Of a DNA stretch of 64,000 nucleotides, positions 34,286 to 42,563 are shown piece after piece. Origin of the DNA: Bacteroidetes bacterium GWF2_38_335 (GTDB taxonomy: Bacteria; Bacteroidota; Bacteroidia; Bacteroidales; GWF2-38-335); contig MEOH01000012.1 in NCBI GenBank assembly GCA_001769535.1, positions 62,001-126,000 on the forward strand, given 5' to 3'. The notes under the pieces were generated by a model. That model did no database searches and was not told the DNA's origin. It saw nothing but the letters and a program-made list of their open reading frames with translations. The translations under genes and the position numbers were made by a program. Positions within the stretch are counted from its first letter, which is position 1; every line of letters begins with the position of its first letter.

Positions 34286-36541
34286 ATGAAGAAACTCGTA
34301 GTTCTGCTGCTCATAGCTTTCAGCCTAACATCCAAAGCCCAAACAAACTTTTACGACCCCTCGCAGGTGCGTGAAATCAAGCTATCCTTTTATGACACCA
34401 ACTGGCAGTTCCTGCTTGACAGCATCTTTGAAGCAGGAACACAGGAGCGCATCCTTGCCGATATAACCATCGACGGCGTTTCCTATGATAGCGTAGGGGT
34501 AAGGTATAAAGGTTACAGCTCGGTGAACCCCGGAGAAATCAAAAACCCCTTTAACATCGATCTGGATTATATGCGTCCCGATCAAAACCATCTTGGCTTT
34601 ATCAAAATTAAACTCTCTAATGTAATTCATGATCCTTCGTTTATCAGAGAGGTGCTATCCTACGAAATTGCCCGAAAATACATGCCGGCTTCAAGGGCAG
34701 GTTTTGCCATGCTTTATGCCAATGATACGCTTATCGGACTCTATACCAACGTTGAAACCGTTAACAAGGATTTTCTCGAATCGCATTTCGGATCAAGAAA
34801 TAACGCCTTTTTTAAGGGGAGTCCCGAAACCCTAATTTATCCCTCGGGGTCAAACGCCAATCTGCAATATTACAGCGACGATTCAACATCACTGTATCCT
34901 TATTATTCAATGGAATCTGATTATGGATGGGCACAGCTTAATGATCTCACCAATATCCTGAACAACCAAACCGACAGTATTGAAAATATTCTCAATACCG
35001 ACAGGGCTTTCTGGATGCTGGCCTTCGATTACGCACTCGTAAACCTTGACAGCTATCTGGCATATGCCCAGAATTACTATGTGTACCGCGATGACAACCT
35101 TCAGTTTAACACAATTCCCTGGGACATGAATATGTCTTTCGGAAGTTTCAGGTTTGCCGATGGCGGAATATCCGGCTTAACGGGCGGACTGTCTGTTGAG
35201 GCAGTGAAAACGGTCAATCCCCTGGCTTTGCTTTCATACTCCGTATCACCGCGTCCGCTTATCAAAAAACTGTTGGTTGAGACAAGGTATAAAAATATGT
35301 ATCTGGCCCACATCCGCACCATCATTGAAGAATGTTTTGTGAGCGGCGAGTACATTGAACGCGGCGAAGAACTCATTTCCTATATTGATGATTATGTGTA
35401 TGCCGATTCCAATAAATTTTATCAGGATTCGGATTTTGTGGATAATTTTTATGAGAAAGTTGGCGGATCAGGCGGCATGATTGAATATCCCGGCATCGTT
35501 GACCTTATGACTGCCCGCACCACCTTCCTTTCGGGATTTTCGTGGTTCACCGACTATCCGGTTTTTACCGACCATTGGACTCTGCCTGAAAATCCGGCAC
35601 CCGGAACAGAAGTTACTTTCATCACAAAACTTGAAAATGCCGACAGCTGTTTTCTTTCCTACCGTTTAAATGATTACGGAAAGTTTATCACAGTCCCCAT
35701 GTACGACGACGGCATGCACAACGACAGCGCGGCAGGTGATTTTATTTTCGGGTACAGTCTTACAGTTGAAAATGTTTGCCAGTATTATTACTATTCTGAA
35801 AACACCACAGCCGGAATGTTTTCGCCCCAGCGGGCAGCTTACGAATATTATGTGCTGCCCATTGAGATCAATCTGCCTGAGCTTGTGATCAATGAATTTA
35901 TGTGCATCAACATTGCCAATGCCCAGGACGAATATGGTCAGTTCGATGATTGGGTTGAGATATACAATAACTCAGATGTTCCGGTTAACATGGCCGGACT
36001 GTTCCTGTCGGATGACACCCTCAACCTCAAAAAATGGGCATTTCCCGATACAACAATAAATGCCGGCGGTTACCTTGTGATATGGGCCGACAATGATATA
36101 TACCAGCCGGGGTTGCATACCGGTTTTCAGTTGGCCTCGGCCGGCGAATCGGTTGTGCTGTCCATGGAAGGCGGCTATATAATTGATGAAATTACTTTCC
36201 CGGTACAGTTTGCCGACATCACCTACGGCCGTTACCCCAACGGAACAGGCAGTTTTCAGTTTTTGCCCCCGAGCATTGGTGCCGAAAACTATCCCTCGGC
36301 CATTGAAGAAATTGACCGTGAAGCAATAAAAGTTTACCCCAATCCGGCCAGCGATTTTGTGTTTGTTGATTTTATGGATGGCGACGAAGCAAGGGAGATA
36401 AAAATCTATAACATGTTTATGCAGGAAGTTTATTCAGGGCAGTACAGCGAAAGTCTGTGCAGAATCGATATTTCAAATATTTCAGCCGGAACATATTTTC
36501 TTAAATCGGATGGTGTTGTGGTGAAGATTGTTGTTTATTAA
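34286..36541 (+). CDS. CotH-kinase-family protein with lamin-tail domain and T9SS sorting domain
   Basis: The ATG at 34286 gives a signal peptide (MKKLVVLLLIAFSLTSKAQ); a TTG ten codons earlier is rejected. The protein has 751 residues. The CotH region covers about 20-370: VRYKGYSSVNPGEIKNPFNI, the KIKLSNVIHDPSFIREVLSY part and an AFDYALVNLDSYLAYAQNYY active-site-like segment with a D-x-N-type W-D-M-N further on (IPWDMNMSFG). CotH proteins are protein kinases of the spore coat in Bacilli; in Bacteroidota they are secreted. Around residues 540-660 is a lamin-tail-like domain (VINEFMCINI, DDWVEIYNNSDVP, GYLVIWAD). The T9SS domain begins VYPNPASDFVFVDF. A surface kinase is inferred from the family. 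Confidence 0.86.
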   Translation: MKKLVVLLLIAFSLTSKAQTNFYDPSQVREIKLSFYDTNWQFLLDSIFEAGTQERILADITIDGVSYDSVGVRYKGYSSVNPGEIKNPFNIDLDYMRPDQNHLGFIKIKLSNVIHDPSFIREVLSYEIARKYMPASRAGFAMLYANDTLIGLYTNVETVNKDFLESHFGSRNNAFFKGSPETLIYPSGSNANLQYYSDDSTSLYPYYSMESDYGWAQLNDLTNILNNQTDSIENILNTDRAFWMLAFDYALVNLDSYLAYAQNYYVYRDDNLQFNTIPWDMNMSFGSFRFADGGISGLTGGLSVEAVKTVNPLALLSYSVSPRPLIKKLLVETRYKNMYLAHIRTIIEECFVSGEYIERGEELISYIDDYVYADSNKFYQDSDFVDNFYEKVGGSGGMIEYPGIVDLMTARTTFLSGFSWFTDYPVFTDHWTLPENPAPGTEVTFITKLENADSCFLSYRLNDYGKFITVPMYDDGMHNDSAAGDFIFGYSLTVENVCQYYYYSENTTAGMFSPQRAAYEYYVLPIEINLPELVINEFMCINIANAQDEYGQFDDWVEIYNNSDVPVNMAGLFLSDDTLNLKKWAFPDTTINAGGYLVIWADNDIYQPGLHTGFQLASAGESVVLSMEGGYIIDEITFPVQFADITYGRYPNGTGSFQFLPPSIGAENYPSAIEEIDREAIKVYPNPASDFVFVDFMDGDEAREIKIYNMFMQEVYSGQYSESLCRIDISNISAGTYFLKSDGVVVKIVVY

Positions 36542-36564
36542 TCTGGAATTTATTTAGTTTATTT

Positions 36565-36597
36565 AGTCAGGGCGCGACTTCAAGTCGTGCACTGACT
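36565..36597. repeat. Palindromic dispersed repeat R2, copy 1
   Basis: AGTCAGGGCGCGACTT pairs with AAGTCGTGCACTGACT in an almost perfect hairpin with a minimal loop, followed by ATTCCTTGAACTG. The same hairpin occurs at 38016, 39513 and 41248. It lies between convergent genes. Confidence 0.8.
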
Positions 36598-36642
36598 ATT
36601 CCTTGAACTGCCGGGGCGGCTACTCGATTACCGCCAGGTTTT

Positions 36643-37476
36643 TTACTCTTTATTCTTTTCTTTAATTCCTTTATTCTTTGATTCAGGTAAATAGTTTTGT
36701 TTTGTTACAACTTTCTTTCCCGATTTTATTTCAAGCTGTTTTCTCGCATCTCCTGCTATTTTCCCTCCTGCCTTTGCTGCCTTTTTGTTCAGCTCAAATC
36801 CTTTGGGATTGGTATTAACAACTATTTCTTTCGTTGATGCTTCTCCCAGCATAGAAAATATTAGTTCGAGGTCAGTCATATGGTCTCTGAGGTTTTGACT
36901 TTTCAAACCCTTCAATTGCTTATGTTTCGATGGTGTAATTCCAAATGTAGCCTTTGAAATCTCAGCAGTTAATATAGAATACTCTATCTGCTCTTTTATT
37001 CCGTGGTTTTTCCATTCCTCAGTGAGTTCTTCCCGAATTGCAATGCTGCGCATTCGTTTTTCAATCCAGTCCTCAGGATATCCTTTAAGCTTATATAATT
37101 CCCTTGTTCTTTGTGTCGCTAATTCAGGGTTTTCAATTTCTTCAAGTCTGTCAGAGCCAACCTGGGCTAACCAAAGCTTAAATGGTTCGGCTTTAGATGA
37201 GGGGATTGATTGAATTATTCTTAATAGTCCTTTAGCATTGGCGCAGTTAAGTTTTTGTTTACCTCCAGAGGTTTCAACGAAAAGGGGGGTGACAATTTGT
37301 CCCCACCCTTGAGAAAGCAATTCATCTCGCTTTCTCATTTTCTTTATGTAGTCTGTTGGATTTGCAGATTCTGTTAGAACTTCTACAACATCAGCGATGA
37401 CAAAGTACCACTTTTGGTCTGATTCATTCCAAACGGTCCTTATTTTCTTACTCTCAAACAGTTTTATGTTGCTCAT
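36643..37476 (-). CDS. dinD: DNA-damage-inducible protein D homologue (BRO-N type)
   Basis: A protein of 277 residues, similar in length to E. coli DinD. The BRO-N-like start has IRTVWNESDQKWYFVIADVV, ESANPTDYIKKMRKRDELLS and KLNCANAKGLLRIIQSIPSS. The rest has FKLWLAQVGSDRLEEIENPE and IAIREELTEEWKNHGIKEQI, characteristic of DinD. The C-terminus is basic. In E. coli DinD (SOS-induced) inhibits RecA filament pairing. Homologues often travel in mobile regions. No LexA site could be identified by eye. Confidence 0.92.
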   Translation of the reverse strand: MSNIKLFESKKIRTVWNESDQKWYFVIADVVEVLTESANPTDYIKKMRKRDELLSQGWGQIVTPLFVETSGGKQKLNCANAKGLLRIIQSIPSSKAEPFKLWLAQVGSDRLEEIENPELATQRTRELYKLKGYPEDWIEKRMRSIAIREELTEEWKNHGIKEQIEYSILTAEISKATFGITPSKHKQLKGLKSQNLRDHMTDLELIFSMLGEASTKEIVVNTNPKGFELNKKAAKAGGKIAGDARKQLEIKSGKKVVTKQNYLPESKNKGIKEKNKE

Positions 37477-37552
37477 AACTCAAATACTTTAACACAAAAA
37501 TAACATAAAATATTTTTGTTAAATAGAATAGTTGTAAATATTTCTTTCGTGT

Positions 37553-37610
37553 AATAACTAAGATTCATGTTGGGTCTCGTTCCTCGACCACACCAAGCTT
37601 AGTTATTGGG
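37553..37610. other. attC-like imperfect palindrome
   Basis: AATAACTAAG (37553-37562) is inverted at 37598-37607 (CTTAGTTATT), with a 35-base unpaired-to-imperfect centre (ATTCATGTTGGG and CTCGACCACACC) and GGGCAACG just outside the right arm. Integron recombination sites have this overall form: outer simple sites with a G-T-T or A-A-C core, long imperfect stem, and a neighbouring open reading frame that runs into the site. The exact R' core G-T-T-R-R-R-Y is not perfectly matched, and there is no integrase gene in the window. It is a candidate only. Confidence 0.35.
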
Positions 37611-37756
37611 CAACGTTTTTTAATTAAATAGTTTTGTAAATCGGGGAAAAATGATTCAACATTGTGGGCAAAATTTTCTAAATCACCCATATATTCATTA
37701 ACACTTGTGTGAACAGGTGGAACAATTGTAGAGTCATTAATGCTTACACCTCTTAA
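37565..37756 (-). pseudogene. Fragment resembling the N-terminus of a Fic-family protein
   Basis: On the minus strand the open frame between stops reads through IVPPVHTSVNEYMGDLENFA and then HNVESFFPDLQNYLIKKRCP, ending in the palindrome described in the neighbouring entry. The P-P-x-H-T-x-x-x-E-x-M-x-D-L-E pattern resembles the start of Fic/Doc proteins, where an N-terminal helix region precedes H-P-F-x-D-G-N-G-R. The catalytic motif is not present and there is no proper start. The frame is about 63 codons with a single internal ATG. It may be a broken gene or the remains of an integron-type cassette. The match is by eye only. Confidence 0.4.
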
Positions 37757-37924
37757 TTAAGAATATTGCAAAAATATTAAATAAGAAAAGTCTTAAATTA
37801 AGTTTATGATTAAAATCTTAATTATTGTGAGATGCTATTTAATGTTGCCAACCAGAAAATATCATTAAAAACCACTCAAAATATTAAACTTTGTTCTGTT
37901 ATTTTCATTGATGATTATTCCCCC

Positions 37925-38048
37925 ACAATATTACAAAAAAAACCAACCCAGCCAAAAACCAAAGGTTGAAATTGCGGGTTGGTGTTTATAGGGAAAAGAG
38001 TGGGTTGGCTTTTTTAGTCAGGGTGCGACTTGAAGTCGCACCCTGACT
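37925..38048. repeat. Long dispersed repeat R3, copy A (includes R2, copy 2)
   Basis: Bases 37925-38031 are identical over 107 bases to 41157-41263. Inside, AACCAACCC can pair with GGGTTGG (twice), giving alternative stems, and a T-run before AGTCAGGG resembles a terminator end. The last 33 bases (38016-38048) are the R2 hairpin. The near-perfect identity of two copies 3.2 kb apart suggests recent duplication or gene conversion. Confidence 0.9.
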
Positions 38049-38375
38049 CCCCCGTGAAGTGCATTTCGGTTCCCAAAACCTATTGGAAGAGGGCAATGCG
38101 TGGCTAAAGAGGACACAGCCATACGACTAGGTCGTGTGTAATTACACCATTAACGTCTTGAAATTATTGAAAGTGGTATATCAGAAAAACCTTCATTCTG
38201 TAAAAAGTTACAAATTTGCGCCAAAGATCTGCCTGTTTGTCAAAAGTGTATTGTTGTGAATGTTTCATGTTTCCTAATTTTATTAATAGCATAAATTAAA
38301 TCTTTTTCAACCTTTTACATCTAATCTGCATATAGTTTGAAAGTATTTAGTAATTTGCAGTTAAATTTTTTAAGC
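38049..38375. other. Non-coding stretch before mscS
   Basis: No gene, tRNA or clear repeat is seen, apart from GTGCATTTCGGTTCC-type bases shared with the bases after R3 copy B. The open frame begins at TTG 38337, but I favour the ATG at 38376 as the start of mscS. Confidence 0.5.
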
Positions 38376-39263
38376 ATGAATAATGTTGAAGAACTTCTGA
38401 GTTGGTTAAAAACCATCTGGAATTTTGAATTGTTCAATTTTGGTGATAGTCCATTCACAACTAAAACATTTCTTTTACTGGTATTTTCAATTTTCCTGTT
38501 ATTTTATTTATCCTCAAAAATCAGGAAGATTTTAGTAAAAAAAGTTTTTCCGCGATATGATCTTGATATCGGTGTCAGTAAGTCCATTGCAAACATTGTG
38601 CGCTATTTGTTGATTATTGTAGGTTTAGTAATCATATTCCAGACCACCGGTATTGATTTGAGTGCATTGGGTTTATTGGTTGGAGCTCTCGGAGTTGGAA
38701 TCGGTTTTGGCTTGCAAAATATCACCAATAATTTTATCAGTGGAATAATCATTTTGTTCGAAAGGCCAATAAAGGTTGGCGACCGTATTGAAATAGACGA
38801 CCTTGCCGGAAATATCGTTGAAATTTCGGCACGGGCAACTACCATTATTACCAACGACAATATTGCCGTCATTGTTCCCAATTCCGATTTTATTAATTCA
38901 AGGGTTATTAACTGGAGTCACAATAATAAGGAGGTTCGGTTGAATTTCCCTGTTGGGGTCTCGTACAACGAGGATCCCGAAAAAATCAGAAGACTTCTGC
39001 AGGAAGTTGCTAAAGACAATTCAGGTGTTCTAAGTTCGCCTAAACCTTATGTTCTTTTTGAATCTTATGGCGACAGCAGCCTTAATTTTAACCTTTTGGT
39101 GTGGACTTCAGAATACATCGATCGTCCTAAGATTTTAAGGAGCGAATTGTATTATGAAATATTTGCAAAGTTTAAGGAACACAATGTCGAGATTCCCTTT
39201 CCTCAGCGGGATATTCATATAAAATCGGGATTTGACCAAGTAATTGATCGAATTGAAAAATAA
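38376..39263 (+). CDS. MscS-family mechanosensitive channel
   Basis: A protein of 295 residues from the ATG at 38376. Three membrane helices lie in the first 130 residues. The pore helix follows the MscS pattern (IDLSALGLLVGALGVGIGFG, then LQNITNNFISGIIILFERPI). The beta domain has VGDRIEIDDLAGNIVEISAR and the following NDNIAVIVPNSDFINSRV. The C-terminal domain ends DIHIKSGFDQVIDRI. MscS channels open under membrane tension and release solutes in hypo-osmotic shock. It is a short, small-type MscS without extra domains, in a patch of accessory genes. Confidence 0.94.
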   Translation: MNNVEELLSWLKTIWNFELFNFGDSPFTTKTFLLLVFSIFLLFYLSSKIRKILVKKVFPRYDLDIGVSKSIANIVRYLLIIVGLVIIFQTTGIDLSALGLLVGALGVGIGFGLQNITNNFISGIIILFERPIKVGDRIEIDDLAGNIVEISARATTIITNDNIAVIVPNSDFINSRVINWSHNNKEVRLNFPVGVSYNEDPEKIRRLLQEVAKDNSGVLSSPKPYVLFESYGDSSLNFNLLVWTSEYIDRPKILRSELYYEIFAKFKEHNVEIPFPQRDIHIKSGFDQVIDRIEK

Positions 39264-39405
39264 TAGTTGATTCATTGCTAACAGAAGAAAAAATCTCCTG
39301 CCGGGAACGCTACCCGTCAGCTTAACTGGAAAGTGTTGGTGAACTTTCCTTGGCGCGGCAATTACAAATAAAAACATTTTTTATTTCGAATATAATTTCT
39401 TTTTT

Positions 39406-39545
39406 ACGCATAGGATTGCATTTTAATTCACCCCATGCGGTTACAATTCCATGGCTTTGCCCTTGCACAATCTGACAGAGGTGTCCTGAATTTTTCAATT
39501 GATCGTTTTTTTAGTCTGAGAGCGACTCCAAGTCGCGCCCTGACT
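39406..39545. repeat. R4 repeat, inverted copy, followed by R2, copy 3
   Basis: Bases 39406-39478 read TACGCATAGGATTGCATTT..., which is the reverse complement of 30158-30220 with several changes. Then 39513-39545 is the third R2 hairpin (AGTCTGAGAGCGACTC with AAGTCGCGCCCTGACT; the outer pairs are less perfect). The rest of the 360-base gap (39264-39623) shows nothing else. Confidence 0.65.
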
Positions 39546-39623
39546 ATTCCTTGAATTGTATGCGCAGAGGGAGAGACTTGTTTTGCGGCAGGCGGAGGTG
39601 GCTGATTGATTGGCGGTAGTAAT

Positions 39624-40634
39624 TTATAGAGTCTTGCCATTTAAGATTCCTTTTTCTCCATTATTAGAAATTGAAAGTGTATAAGAAATTTTATGGCCGT
39701 CGGCACTTTCTTTATTCCAAATATAAATTACTTGATCATCTAATTCTTTTTTTTCATCCGCTGTCATACCATATGTTTTAAATGATTCTTCAAATAAAAC
39801 TTTGGTCCATTTTAAACTTGTTGTTTTAATTCTAAAATTTTTCACCGTACTTTCATGCGTCTCAAGCCATAAATAACACTTTTTAATATTGCCAATGCAA
39901 AGTTTATTATGAAAACTTATAGAGTGATTACCATCTTTTTCAAAGTATTTATATCCTGGTTGGACATATTTATCGTTTATTTCTATTAAATCATAAAAAA
40001 GTTTTTTTCTGATTTGACTATTTGGGTTATCATAACCTTTGGGAAGTTTGTAGGGATATTCAAGAATAGTTTCCCCTCCATAAGTGTAGATATAACTCTT
40101 ATATTTTTTTTTGATAACAGGAAAATTTATGCCCATAGTTAAATTATGATGGACTGGCAATACTTCTTTATTAGTAAAAGGAATATTGTAACCGTACATG
40201 ATATAAATATATCCTTTAATTCCAAAACCAAATTCTGGACGAAATTTTAAAGAGCTTTTCCCATTTTCACTATATAAAAGAAAATTATATCGATTAGCTA
40301 TTAATAAAGGGTATAATTCAATGCTCACTTTTGGGACAACATTTATTTTTCCATTTATAAAGCTTATTTCAGTCCCAATATTTAACCCCGAATTGACATA
40401 TTTCTCTCTTATGTCTGTCCAGTTATACATTAAACCCAATTCGAGATTATTACAAATGTTTTTTGAATAAGCTAATTTAAAAAATACTGGATGATAAATT
40501 CCCGGATCAATAATTGAAACTTTTTCTGGATCATGGCCATTTCCAATTATTTTTAACGTGTCTTCTTTTGTTAATTGAGCATTAGCAAAAACTCCTGATA
40601 GCAAAAAAATAATTGTTAAAATTGATGCTCTCAT
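39624..40634 (-). CDS. Exported protein of unknown function
   Basis: A protein of 336 residues with a good signal peptide (MRASILTIIFLLSGVFANAQ). The middle holds alternating strands and aromatic residues such as LEFLELGLMYNWTDIR-like segments, IKGYIYIMYGYNIPF and SIELYPLLIANRYNFLLY. It could be an outer-membrane barrel of about ten strands, but the family is unknown. The gene is AT-rich, with many AAA and TTT codons, in contrast to its neighbours, as expected of acquired DNA. Confidence 0.6.
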   Translation of the reverse strand: MRASILTIIFLLSGVFANAQLTKEDTLKIIGNGHDPEKVSIIDPGIYHPVFFKLAYSKNICNNLELGLMYNWTDIREKYVNSGLNIGTEISFINGKINVVPKVSIELYPLLIANRYNFLLYSENGKSSLKFRPEFGFGIKGYIYIMYGYNIPFTNKEVLPVHHNLTMGINFPVIKKKYKSYIYTYGGETILEYPYKLPKGYDNPNSQIRKKLFYDLIEINDKYVQPGYKYFEKDGNHSISFHNKLCIGNIKKCYLWLETHESTVKNFRIKTTSLKWTKVLFEESFKTYGMTADEKKELDDQVIYIWNKESADGHKISYTLSISNNGEKGILNGKTL

Positions 40635-40649
40635 ATTATCTGATTAACT

Positions 40650-41092
40650 TTACTTTTTTTGGTTAGTTTTTTTCTCTAACACTTTCAAACTCTCCAAATA
40701 GTTTTTTTCTGCTTCGCTTCTTTTCGAATATACTCGTTAAGTCGTTTGGTTGCCCATTGGCGAAACTGTGTGCCTCGCAGGGATTTTACTCGGTAACCTA
40801 CTGAAATTATTACATCCAGGTTGTAATGCTTTACCGCAATTTTTTGCGTTTTCCCTTCAATGGCGCCATGTTGAGTGGTTAGTCGGAAACTCCGACATGC
40901 CACTTCTTCGATTAATTCATTTTCTTTAAAAATGTTTTGTATGTGCTCGGTAATGGTTGTACGAGCCTTGCCAAAAAGCAATGCCATTTGTTCTTGTGTA
41001 AGCCATACGGAATCATCCTCAAAACGAACATCCACCGAAATTTTTTCGTCCTCTGTTTTAAATAAAATAAATAACGACCGATTGGTTTCCAT
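40650..41092 (-). pseudogene. rhuM-like gene with internal deletion and frameshift
   Basis: The N-terminal 115 residues match the RhuM/virulence-RhuM family (BRO-type, DNA-binding): VWLTQEQMALLFGKARTTIT, KHYNLDVIISVGYRVKSLRG, TQFRQWATKRLNEYI. Family proteins have about 300 residues or more; here the frame ends after 135 (KEAKQKKTIWRV). In the next frame the same bases read SEAEKNYLESLKVLEKKTNQ, which looks like the family's C-terminal tail. So the central 150-200 residues are deleted and the join is out of frame. It lies between an exported-protein gene and repeat R3, copy B. Confidence 0.75.
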
Positions 41093-41156
41093 TTTAAGTT
41101 TTTTGTATTTTACTTTCTGTTAATTTCCAATTGTTTTCATTAGGATTATTCCACCT

Positions 41157-41279
41157 ACAATATTACAAAAAAAACCAACCCAGCCAAAAACCAAAGGTTG
41201 AAATTGCGGGTTGGTGTTTATAGGGAAAAGAGTGGGTTGGCTTTTTTAGTCAGGGTGCGACTTCAGTCGCACTCTGACT
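41157..41279. repeat. Long dispersed repeat R3, copy B (includes R2, copy 4)
   Basis: The first 107 bases are identical to copy A at 37925; the R2 hairpin (41248-41279) has one base pair fewer in the centre (CTTCAG rather than CTTGAAG). Positions after it, such as GGGCATTTCGGTC, also resemble copy A. Confidence 0.9.
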
Positions 41280-41326
41280 CTCCGGCAAAGGGCATTTCGG
41301 TCTCCAAGGCCAATAAGGAGCATAAT

Positions 41327-41357
41327 AAAAAACGCCACCCGTAGGCAGCGCTTTTTT
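41327..41357 (-). terminator. Probable terminator of ilvE
   Basis: On the minus strand GCGCTGCC and GGGTGGCG can form an imperfect stem around TAC, followed by TTTTTTATT. It lies about 20 bases after the ilvE stop. The stem needs one bulge. Confidence 0.5.
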
Positions 41358-41378
41358 ATATATAAATCAGGTTAGTAT

Positions 41379-42398
41379 TTACTCAACAAAAGCATTCCAT
41401 CCAAACTTGTCGGGCGAATCGCCTGTTTGGATTGACTGCAGTCTTTCGTATAGTTTAACGCTCCATGGTCCGGGGTTGCCGTCTTTTGAATACTGGAAAA
41501 TTTCTCCGGTATCATCGTCGTGGATGGCTCCGATCGGACTGATAACCGCGGCGGTTCCGCATGCTCCGGCTTCTTCGAAAGTGGCCAGTTCTTCAACCGG
41601 AATTGGCCTTCTTTCCACTTTCATTCCAAGATCTTCGGCAATTACCAACAGAGACATGTTTGTGATGGACGGAAGTATGGAGTCGGATTTTGGTGTGATG
41701 TAGGTGTTGTTTTTTATTCCGAAGAAATTGGCCGGACCACATTCGTCAATGAATTTCTTTTCTTTGGCATCAAGGAACAAAACCGAGGCAAAACCACCGT
41801 CGTGGGCTTTGTGCATAGCTCTTAATCCGGCTGCATAGTTACCGCCTGCTTTGATACTGCCTGTTCCCAGTGGCGCAGCACGGTCGTAAGCACGGCTTAC
41901 CATCATTTTAACAGGCTTAAATCCTTCTTTGAAGTATGGGCCAACCGGAGTAACAAATACCATGAAAAGGTATTCGGTGGCGGGCTTAACACCTACCTGA
42001 GGTCCTGAGCCTATGAGGAGCGGACGAAGATATAATGATGCTCCTGATCCGTATGGCGGAACAAATCTCTCGTTTAATTTAATCGCTTTTACAATGGCTT
42101 CTTTGAATATTTCATTTGGAACTTCAGCCATAAGCAAACCGCGTGCAGATGACTGCATCCTTTTGCTGTTTTCTTCCCAACGGAACAAACGGATTTTTCC
42201 GTCTTTTCCCCTGAAAGCTTTCATGCCTTCGAATGCTTCCTGACCGTAATGAAGGGCCGTGGCAGCAATATGCAAATCAACATGCTCTGATGATGAAACT
42301 TCAAGAGAACCCCATTTTCCGTTGCGATAATAACAGCGAACGTTATAATCTGTTTTCATGTAGCCAAAAGGGAGGCTTTTCCAGTCAATATTTTCCAT
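41379..42398 (-). CDS. ilvE: Branched-chain amino-acid aminotransferase
   Basis: A protein of 339 residues of fold-type IV. The PLP lysine is Lys183 in GSIKAGGNYAA. Other marks are YGQEAFEGMKAFRGKDGKIR at 51-70, LYLRPLLIGSGPQVG and CGTAAVISPIGAI. These fit the class IIb BCAT that transfers amino groups between leucine, isoleucine, valine and 2-oxoglutarate. The gene is alone, with a possible terminator downstream and R3 copy B beyond it. Confidence 0.97.
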   Translation of the reverse strand: MENIDWKSLPFGYMKTDYNVRCYYRNGKWGSLEVSSSEHVDLHIAATALHYGQEAFEGMKAFRGKDGKIRLFRWEENSKRMQSSARGLLMAEVPNEIFKEAIVKAIKLNERFVPPYGSGASLYLRPLLIGSGPQVGVKPATEYLFMVFVTPVGPYFKEGFKPVKMMVSRAYDRAAPLGTGSIKAGGNYAAGLRAMHKAHDGGFASVLFLDAKEKKFIDECGPANFFGIKNNTYITPKSDSILPSITNMSLLVIAEDLGMKVERRPIPVEELATFEEAGACGTAAVISPIGAIHDDDTGEIFQYSKDGNPGPWSVKLYERLQSIQTGDSPDKFGWNAFVE

Positions 42399-42563
42399 TT
42401 TGTAACAAATTTTAAGCGTTAAATAACAATTCGAAACTTATATGTATCAAAAATAGATAAATTGTAAATAAAACACAAGGTTTTTGTTATGTTGTATAAT
42501 ACTGATTTTTTCAGTGTTCTGTAAGGTTCTGAAGCGTGAATTACCAAAAATGACAAATTGCAA

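Noticed and set aside
36643-41279. Prophage
   Set aside because: BRO-N/DinD and RhuM proteins occur in phages, but no integrase, capsid, terminase or lysis gene is present.
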